Positions 63,001 to 64,000 of a stretch of 64,000 nt of DNA are shown here, one piece after another. Source of the stretch: Calliopsis andreniformis. Taxonomy: Eukaryota; Arthropoda; Insecta; Hymenoptera; Andrenidae. The DNA lies in NCBI RefSeq assembly GCF_051401765.1, contig NW_027480468.1:310001-374000 (forward strand), given 5' to 3'. The position numbers and the translations under genes are program-made. The first letter of the stretch is position 1. The number at the start of each line of letters is the position of its first letter. The notes under the pieces were generated by a model. The model ran no database searches. It saw only the letters and a list, made by a program, of their open reading frames with translations, and was not told where the DNA came from.

Positions 63001-64000
63001 CTCAATCCTCAATCCTCAATCCTCAATCCTCATTCTTCAATCCTCAATACCCAATCCTCAATCTTCAATCCTCAACCCTCAATCCTCAATTCTCAATCCT
63101 CAATCCTCAGTCCTCAGTCCTCAAACCTCAATCCTCAACACTCAGCCCTCATCCTCAATCCTCAATCCTCAATCCTCAATCCTCAACCTTCATTCCTCAA
63201 TCCTCAATCCTCAATACTCAATCCTCATTCTTCAATCATCTGTACCGAATACTCAATCTTCAATCCTGAATTCTCAATCCTCAATCCTCAGTCCTCAGTC
63301 CTCAAACCTCAATCCTCAACCCTCAGCCCTCATCGACAATCCTCAATCCTCAATCCTCAATCATCAATCTTCAATCCTCAATACTCAAACTTCAATCCTC
63401 AATCCTCAATCCTCAATCCTCAATCCTCATTCCTCAATCGTCGGTCTTCAATCCTCAAAACTCAATCTTCAATCCTCAATCCTCAATCCTCAATCCTCAA
63501 TACTCAATCTTCAATCCTCAATAACCAGTACTCAATGTTCAATCCTCAATCCTCAATCCTCAATTCTCGATCCTCAATCCTCAATCCTCAATCGTCAATT
63601 CTCAATCCTCAATCCTCAGTCCTCAGTCCTCAATACACAATCTTCAATCCTCAATCTTCAATCCTCAATCCTCAATCCCCATTCCTCAATCCTCAATACC
63701 CAGTCCTCAATCTTCAATCCTCATTCCTCAATCCTCAATTCTCAATCCTCAATCCGCAGTCCTCAGTCCTCAACCCTCAATCCTCAACCCTCAGCCCTCA
63801 TCCTCAATCCTCAAACTTCAATCTTCAATCCTCAATCCTCAATCCTCAATACCCAATCTTCAATCCTCAATCCTCAGTCCTCAAACCACAATTCTGAAAC
63901 CTCAATCCTGAATCCTCAATCTTCAATCCTCAATCCTCAATCCCCATTCTTCAATCATCAATACCCAATCCTCAATCTTCAATCCTCAATCCTCAATCCT
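60047..64000. repeat. B-type higher-order block 4, right edge
   Basis: Follows the A1 cassette at 59907-60046 and carries tags B at 61176, 62522 and 63225 (spacing 1,346 and 703 bases). The short interval means about 640 bases are missing from the last unit; the junction is near 62.70 kb, where CAATCCTCATTCTTC replaces the expected CATTCCTCAATCGTCGG. Private variants CATCGACAATCC occur near 62170, 62629 and 63331. The array leaves the window still in register. No gene is visible. Confidence 0.85.

Larger units (their letters stand above)
1..64000. repeat. Giant heptamer satellite array, unit TCAATCC
   Basis: The whole window is tandem copies of a 7-bp unit, TCAATCC on the given strand and GGATTGA on the other. 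Nearly every base can be placed in a 7-base register, and most monomers differ from the consensus by zero to two bases. The consensus has no G, so the + strand is very poor in G. Uninterrupted runs of perfect monomers are short (about eight at most by eye, for example near 53858-53905). They are separated by variant monomers whose order recurs, giving higher-order repeats of roughly 0.3 to 5 kb. Neither edge is reached. No unrelated insertion longer than a few bases was seen. Stretches not described by another entry hold only this repeat. Biological role is unknown; satellite DNA is the best description. Confidence 0.98.

Noticed and set aside
328..63897. About 45 long + strand open frames as genes for a repeat-rich protein
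   Set aside because: They all read the same heptamer cycle in whichever frame happens to lack a TGAATCC, CTAAATCC, CTTAATCC or AATAACC variant. They overlap in different frames, have no start signals or domains, and cross duplication breakpoints.
1..64000. Telomere repeat
   Set aside because: The G-rich strand is GGATTGA, with only GG and no TTAGGG or TTTAGGG type core, and the monomers are far more varied than active telomere repeats. A subtelomeric location remains possible.
1..64000. CRISPR array or iteron origin
   Set aside because: No repeat-spacer pattern of 25-40 bases, no leader and no cas genes. The heptamers are continuous rather than separated by unique spacers, and no replication gene or AT-rich region is present.
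1..64000. Rho-independent terminators or hairpin RNAs
   Set aside because: With almost no G on + and almost no C on -, GC-paired stems cannot form, and there are no T runs longer than four or five bases.

Overview
All 64,000 bases are one tandem array built from the G-free heptamer TCAATCC (rotations CAATCCT, CTCAATC). It enters at base 1 and leaves at base 64,000 without a boundary. I found no protein-coding gene, tRNA, rRNA, transposon, CRISPR array, promoter or terminator that I can support. The host cannot be identified. A gene-free array this long looks most like eukaryotic satellite DNA (pericentromeric, subtelomeric, or on a sex or B chromosome). Heptameric arrays also occur in bacteria (for example the short STRR repeats of cyanobacteria), so a prokaryotic or assembly origin is not excluded.

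The array is not uniform. A limited set of variant heptamers (CAATCTT, CAATACT, CAGTCCT, CAAACCT, CAACCCT, CAGCCCT, CATTCTT, CAATCGT, CAATTCT, CGATCCT, TGAATCC and others) occurs in fixed orders, which makes higher-order repeats (HORs). Two landmarks organise them. Cassette A is 140 bp (20 diverged heptamers still in perfect register) and is found about 31 times plus one broken copy, in three subtypes A1, A2 and A3 with two chimeras. Tag B is 49 bp (7 heptamers, containing ATCTGTACCG and usually GAATTC) and is found 23 times.

Layout: 1-1.95 kb A1 block with a 300-bp doublet; 1.95-5.6 kb B block; 5.1-19.2 kb A2/A3 block made by two nested large tandem duplications (3,621 and 4,910 bp); 19.2-24.8 kb A3 block with a 1,824-bp tandem duplication and truncated units; 24.8-35 kb mosaic of dispersed copies; 35-39.5 kb B block; 39.5-41.2 kb A block; 41.2-52 kb B block with a 1,430-bp tandem duplication and further shifted copies; 52-60 kb A1/A2 block, partly a copy of the first 2 kb at an offset of about 56.7 kb; 60-64 kb B block. 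An order of A1 cassette followed by a B block recurs four times (from 1.8, 35.0, 41.2 and 59.9 kb).

The many long open frames, up to 668 codons and all on the + strand, follow from arithmetic. Seven is not a multiple of three, so every + frame reads the same seven-residue cycle S-I-L-N-P-Q-S without a stop, while the - strand meets TGA once per 21 bp in every frame. They are therefore not annotated as genes.

The notable features are the size and purity of the array, its layered duplication history, the conserved 140-bp cassette with subtype chimeras, the recurrent 6- and 8-base monomers that shift the register, and the extreme strand asymmetry.
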